A DNA stretch of 64,000 nucleotides from DASQPJ01 sp036268355 (GTDB lineage: Bacteria; Actinomycetota; Actinomycetes; Sporichthyales; Sporichthyaceae): the NCBI GenBank assembly GCA_036268355.1, contig DATAUG010000187.1, forward strand, positions 1 to 64,000, written 5' to 3'. The notes under the pieces are model-generated. The model was not told where the DNA came from, searched no databases, and was given only the letters and a program-made list of their open reading frames with translations. This document shows positions 60,825-64,000 of this stretch, in pieces. Position 1 is the stretch's first letter; each line of letters starts with the position of its first letter. A program made the translations under genes and the position numbers.

Positions 60825-61970
60825 CTACCTCGGCCGGTGCGGCAGCGGCCCGGATCCGGAGCCCGGCGATTGTGAGCCGGGTGGGTCGGTCAGCCGTCCG
60901 ATCGTGTCGCCCACCGTCGGCGGAGGATCCGGCGCCTGCGGTTCACGCGGGCCGCACGGCGGGGCCGCGCAGTCGCCCGGCAACCTGCCGGCATTCCCGG
61001 GCGCCGGACCGGGCCGGGTGTTCGGCGGCAGGGCACCGCGGCCGGGTGCACCCGCGGGGTTGGCCGGGCCCGGACCGGCCGGCCGAGCCGGCGGATTGTC
61101 GGCGGCTGCGTACCGCTTGGCCGCGGCGGGGTCCCTGGAGTCCGGGACGGTGCGGGAACCGCTGGAGTACGCCTGGAACCAGGCCTCCACGTTCGTTGCG
61201 TAGTCCTGGGAGTTGTTGTAGCGCAGGACCGCGGCGTGCCGGGCGGTGGGGACGGACAGGTCGCCACCGCTGCCGCAGAGGTAGCGGGCGGCGGTCGCGG
61301 CGGCGTCGTAGACGTTCTCCGGGTCGGAGGTTTTCTGGCCCCGATGCCCCGCGGTCGCCCAGTCGGCGTACGTACCCGGCAGGAACTGCATCGGCCCGAC
61401 CGCGTGCTCGTAGACCGGGTCGCCGTGCAACCGCTTTCCCAACGGGCTCGCGTGGATGAGCGCAAACCCGGGCCGGCCGTCCAACGGTGGTCCGATGATC
61501 GGCAGCAGCGACTCGCCCTTGCGATCCACGTAGCCGTTGTAGGCGTGATCGGACTCGATCTTGCCGATCGCCTCGAGCAGCGCGGTGTTCAGGTGGCAGG
61601 CCGGGTCGTAGTGGTGGAACATCCGGGTGGCGTGCCGGTAGGCCTTCTCCACGGTTTTCGGGATTCCGGTGGCGGTGATGGCGGGCTGTTGCCGACGGAC
61701 GAGGGCCGGCCGGGCCGGCCCCTTGACCGCCCGGCCGGCGCGCGCCGATGTCGCCGGTGCCGCGGGCGTCGCCACCGGGGCGACCGGAATCGCGGGTATC
61801 GATGAGCTGATCGCAACCGGCCCCGCCGGGACCCCGCCGCCGCAACCCGCCGGCCCGAGCACCAGGCCGCCGACCCCGACCACGGTGGCCGCGGCGGCCC
61901 GCAGCCGTCCGGCCGGTAGAGGGTGTCTCACGTGGCCGGTTCGCCACGTGGGGCACCCTCTGGATGGCAC
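60825..61970 (-). CDS. Lytic transglycosylase (MltB/SLT_2-like), exported
   Basis: 381 residues. The start chosen is GTG 61970, because GGAGGAGG lies 8 nt upstream. A signal segment (RLRAAAATVVGVGGLVLGPAGC) may be lipidated at the Cys, though the lipobox is atypical. The catalytic region (about 110-265) shows LLEAIGKIESDHA (catalytic Glu) and HAVGPMQFLPGTYADWA, the SLT/MltB signature, followed by NVYDAAATAARYLC. A long Pro/Gly-rich C-terminal tail follows. It cleaves peptidoglycan glycan strands outside the membrane. Confidence 0.85.
   Translation of the reverse strand: MPSRGCPTWRTGHVRHPLPAGRLRAAAATVVGVGGLVLGPAGCGGGVPAGPVAISSSIPAIPVAPVATPAAPATSARAGRAVKGPARPALVRRQQPAITATGIPKTVEKAYRHATRMFHHYDPACHLNTALLEAIGKIESDHAYNGYVDRKGESLLPIIGPPLDGRPGFALIHASPLGKRLHGDPVYEHAVGPMQFLPGTYADWATAGHRGQKTSDPENVYDAAATAARYLCGSGGDLSVPTARHAAVLRYNNSQDYATNVEAWFQAYSSGSRTVPDSRDPAAAKRYAAADNPPARPAGPGPANPAGAPGRGALPPNTRPGPAPGNAGRLPGDCAAPPCGPREPQAPDPPPTVGDTIGRLTDPPGSQSPGSGSGPLPHRPR
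61918..61961 (+). other. Long stem-loop at the transglycosylase 5' coding end
   Basis: Arms 61918-61936 and 61943-61961 (19 nt each, 6-nt loop) are complementary at 17 of 19 positions. The two mismatches become G-U pairs only in plus-strand RNA, that is, antisense to the transglycosylase. Confidence 0.55.
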
Positions 61971-62313
61971 GGTGGCGTCCTCCTCCGCAGCGGCGATCCG
62001 GCAGCACACCGAAACCGGTCGGCAGGCCGCCGTGTGGCGACCGGCCGGATGTTTCCGGCGGGTTAACGGAAGGCATCAGTTTAGGTTGGCGGGCCCGGGG
62101 TACCGCAATCCCCGAAATTCGCTGGAGCCGGCCCGATCTGACCCCCCGTCACGACGGCGCGCATCTGCGGGCGGCTGCGACCGATTGCGGGTATCAGATG
62201 CAGCATCGGCTGCGGCCGTGCGGGTCGGCGAGCGGGCGATAGCCTGACCGCGGCCGGGTGATCGTGCGCCGGCCCACGGGTTGCCCGGTCGGATCCGTCG
62301 GGGAGGTGGGCAG
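61971..62313. other. Divergent promoter region of transglycosylase and DyP-encapsulin genes
   Basis: 343 bp with no supported gene. It includes the transglycosylase Shine-Dalgarno near 61979-61986 and the DyP one (GGGAGG) at 62301-62306. I found no convincing riboswitch fold or -35/-10 pair. Confidence 0.4.
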
Positions 62314-63339
62314 GTGAGGCAACCGGCTCGCCCGCAGGACGTGCTGGAACCACCGGCGTTCGCCGCGATTTTCCTGGTGGCCACCGTCCGCCCCGGTGGC
62401 GAACCGGTGGTGACCGACTTGCTCGCCGACCTGGCCGGGCTGACCCGCTCGGTGGGATTCCGGGTTCCCGAGCACCGGTTGAGCTGCGTGGTCGGCATCG
62501 GGTCGGACGCCTGGGACCGGCTCTACGGCCCGCCGCGTCCGGCCGAGCTTCACGTGCTGCCGGTGTTCGCCGGAGCGGTCCACACGGCGGCTTCGACGCC
62601 GGGTGATCTGCTGTTCCACCTGCGCGCGCGGCGCCCCGATCTGTGCTTCGAGTTGGCCGCCAAGATCATGGATCGGCTGCGGGATCAGGTCGAGGTGATC
62701 GACGAGGTGCACGGCTTCCGCTACTTCGACGAGCGCGACCTGCTCGGTTTCGTCGACGGCACCGAGAACCCGACCGGCCCGGCGGCCGTCGCCGCGGTGA
62801 CCGTGGGCGAGGAGGACCCGGACTTCGCCGGCAGCAGTTACGTGATCGTGCAGCGGTATCGGCACGACATGGACGCCTGGAACGCGCGCAGCGTCGAGGA
62901 GCAGGAGATGGTGATCGGCCGCACCAAACTCGACGACGTCGAGATGTCGGACGCCGTCAAGCCCGCCAACTCGCACGTGGCGCTGAACACGATCGAGGAC
63001 GCCGACGGCACGGCGCGGCAGATCCTGCGCGACAACATGCCGTTCGGCACGATCGGCACCAGGGAGTTCGGCACGTATTTCATCGGATACACCGCGAGCC
63101 CGGACGTGATCGAGCTGATGCTGCGCAACATGTTCATCGGCGATCCGCCGGGCAATTACGACCGGGTGCTGGACTTCTCCACGGCACTGACCGGGGCGCT
63201 GTTCTTCGTGCCCACCGCGGATCTCCTGCTCGACCCGCCCGTCGCGCCGGCGCAGGCGCCGGCAGGTGCAACCGCCGAACCCTCGCGCGGCGACGGTTCG
63301 TTGGCCATCGGCAGCCTCAGAAGGAGCGGCACACCGTGA
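62314..63339 (+). CDS. DyP-type heme peroxidase with encapsulin cargo-loading peptide
   Basis: 341 residues. The DyP motif GFVDGTENP carries catalytic Asp148; the proximal heme ligand is His221 in KPANSHVAL; the distal Arg is in GTIGTREFG. After the fold ends near 305, a Pro/Ala linker leads to DGSLAIGSLRRSG (about 327-339), closely matching the cargo-loading peptide of encapsulated DyPs. The enzyme is therefore expected inside the encapsulin shell encoded next. The start is GTG 62314 with GGGAGG upstream. The stop overlaps the encapsulin start (GTGA), and the encapsulin ribosome site (AAGGAG) lies within the cargo-peptide codons. Confidence 0.95.
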   Translation: MRQPARPQDVLEPPAFAAIFLVATVRPGGEPVVTDLLADLAGLTRSVGFRVPEHRLSCVVGIGSDAWDRLYGPPRPAELHVLPVFAGAVHTAASTPGDLLFHLRARRPDLCFELAAKIMDRLRDQVEVIDEVHGFRYFDERDLLGFVDGTENPTGPAAVAAVTVGEEDPDFAGSSYVIVQRYRHDMDAWNARSVEEQEMVIGRTKLDDVEMSDAVKPANSHVALNTIEDADGTARQILRDNMPFGTIGTREFGTYFIGYTASPDVIELMLRNMFIGDPPGNYDRVLDFSTALTGALFFVPTADLLLDPPVAPAQAPAGATAEPSRGDGSLAIGSLRRSGTP

Positions 63340-64000
63340 ACAACCTGCACCGCGAACTCGCCCCGATCTCCGATGTCGCCTGGGCCGCGATCGAGGCTGA
63401 GGCGCGCCGCACCTTCATCCGGAACCTCGCCGGTCGCCGCGTCGTGGACGTCGTCGGCCCGGCCGGTCCGACATTGTCCGCGGTCGGCACCGGACACATG
63501 CGCCGCCTCGAGGTGGCCTCGGCCGGGGTGATCGTGCAGGAACGCCAGTCCCAGCCGGTCATCGAGCTGCGGGCGCCGTTCCGTGTCAGCCGGCAGGCCG
63601 TCGACGACGTGGAGCGCGGTGCCCAGGACTCCGACTGGCAAGCGGTCAAGGACGCCGCCACCCAGATTGCGCTGGCCGAGGACCACGCGGTGTTCAACGG
63701 TTGCGCCGCGGCCGGGATCCCGGGGATCGTCCCCACCAGCTCCAACCCGGCGTTGCCGCTGCCGTCCGACATTCGGCACCTCCCGGACACGATCGCCCGA
63801 GGGCTGAGCGCGCTGCGGCTGGCCGGGGTCGACGGGCCGTACAGCCTGCTGCTGTCGGCGCAGGCCTGGACCGCGGTGGCCGAGACCACCGACCACGGCC
63901 ACCCGGTCCGCGGACACCTCGCCCGCCTGCTGGACGACGGCGAGATCCTCTGGGCGCCGGCGCTGGAGGGTGGCCTGCTCGTCTCCACCCGTGGCGGGGA
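63336..64000 (+). CDS. Encapsulin nanocompartment shell protein (3' truncated by window)
   Basis: The first 221 residues of a family 1 encapsulin (HK97-fold). The start NNLHRELAPISDVAWAAIEAEA and the segment LAGRRVVDVVGPAG..SAVGTG are hallmark. The frame stays open to the window edge, where about 40-50 residues should remain. GTG 63336 overlaps the DyP stop, with AAGGAG ahead, so shell and cargo are translationally coupled. It self-assembles into a protein shell loaded with the DyP peroxidase. Confidence 0.95.
   Translation, partial: MNNLHRELAPISDVAWAAIEAEARRTFIRNLAGRRVVDVVGPAGPTLSAVGTGHMRRLEVASAGVIVQERQSQPVIELRAPFRVSRQAVDDVERGAQDSDWQAVKDAATQIALAEDHAVFNGCAAAGIPGIVPTSSNPALPLPSDIRHLPDTIARGLSALRLAGVDGPYSLLLSAQAWTAVAETTDHGHPVRGHLARLLDDGEILWAPALEGGLLVSTRGG

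Noticed and set aside
61970..62100. Possible c-di-AMP (ydaO-type) riboswitch ahead of the transglycosylase
   Set aside because: Such elements precede cell-wall lytic genes in actinobacteria, but I could not match the conserved core segments here.

Overview
This is high-GC DNA (codon positions strongly G/C-biased, many GTG starts and ATGA/GTGA stop-start overlaps). It reads as the chromosome of a filamentous or soil-type actinobacterium. Supporting signs are two F420-type LLM oxidoreductases, an NDMA-dependent (mycofactocin-type) alcohol dehydrogenase, a CtpH/CtpI-like 1,670-residue P-type ATPase, a WS/DGAT acyltransferase, PAS/GAF/SpoIIE signalling and a DyP-encapsulin pair. No rRNA, tRNA, transposase, integrase or CRISPR array was seen. 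The species cannot be named from the sequence alone.

Region 1 (1-15869) is a tightly coupled biosynthetic operon, cut at its left end. It encodes an iterative type I polyketide/fatty-acid synthase split over two proteins: ...AT-ACP-KR and KS-AT-DH-PPTase. These are followed by a free ACP, an alpha/beta-hydrolase with a Cys in place of the nucleophilic Ser, a glycosyltransferase, a WS/DGAT acyltransferase, an ABC-2 exporter pair and a glycosyltransferase-methyltransferase fusion. Nearly all genes overlap by 1-4 nt. The likely product is a glycosylated, acylated, exported polyketide lipid. The domain set resembles PUFA/enediyne/heterocyst-glycolipid synthases, but this split, with a second KS-AT on the DH-PPTase protein, is unusual. 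An aldose 1-epimerase follows.

Region 2 (17000-30100) is mixed: a secreted trypsin-like protease, a small membrane protein pair beside a CsoR-like repressor with operator-like palindromes, a MarR regulator with a perfect 20-bp operator ahead of an MFS pump with an unusual C-terminal domain, the NDMA-dependent alcohol dehydrogenase, a CysQ-like phosphatase, a secreted cupin-cupredoxin pair, a GlcD-type FAD oxidase and an F420-type oxidoreductase.

Region 3 (30200-44500) has a secreted beta-helix protein, a Tat-exported phospholipase C-like phosphoesterase, a PAS-GAF-GAF-SpoIIE phosphatase broken by a frameshift, a giant P-type ATPase with two small membrane-protein companions, and a second LLM oxidoreductase.

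Region 4 (44500-64000) is rich in exported proteins: two virginiamycin-B-lyase-like beta-propellers (one with a fresh 126-bp blade duplication), an amino-acid-type substrate-binding lipoprotein, a CHAP/NlpC-like and an M15-like cell-wall enzyme, a YcnI-like copper protein and a lytic transglycosylase. It also holds Lon, an isoprenylcysteine-methyltransferase-like protein and an acyltransferase-like membrane protein. It ends in a DyP peroxidase carrying an encapsulin cargo peptide, translationally coupled to the encapsulin shell gene, which runs off the window.

Across the window a 13-bp palindrome, TGACG-N3-CGTCA, occurs at least six times, far more than base composition predicts.
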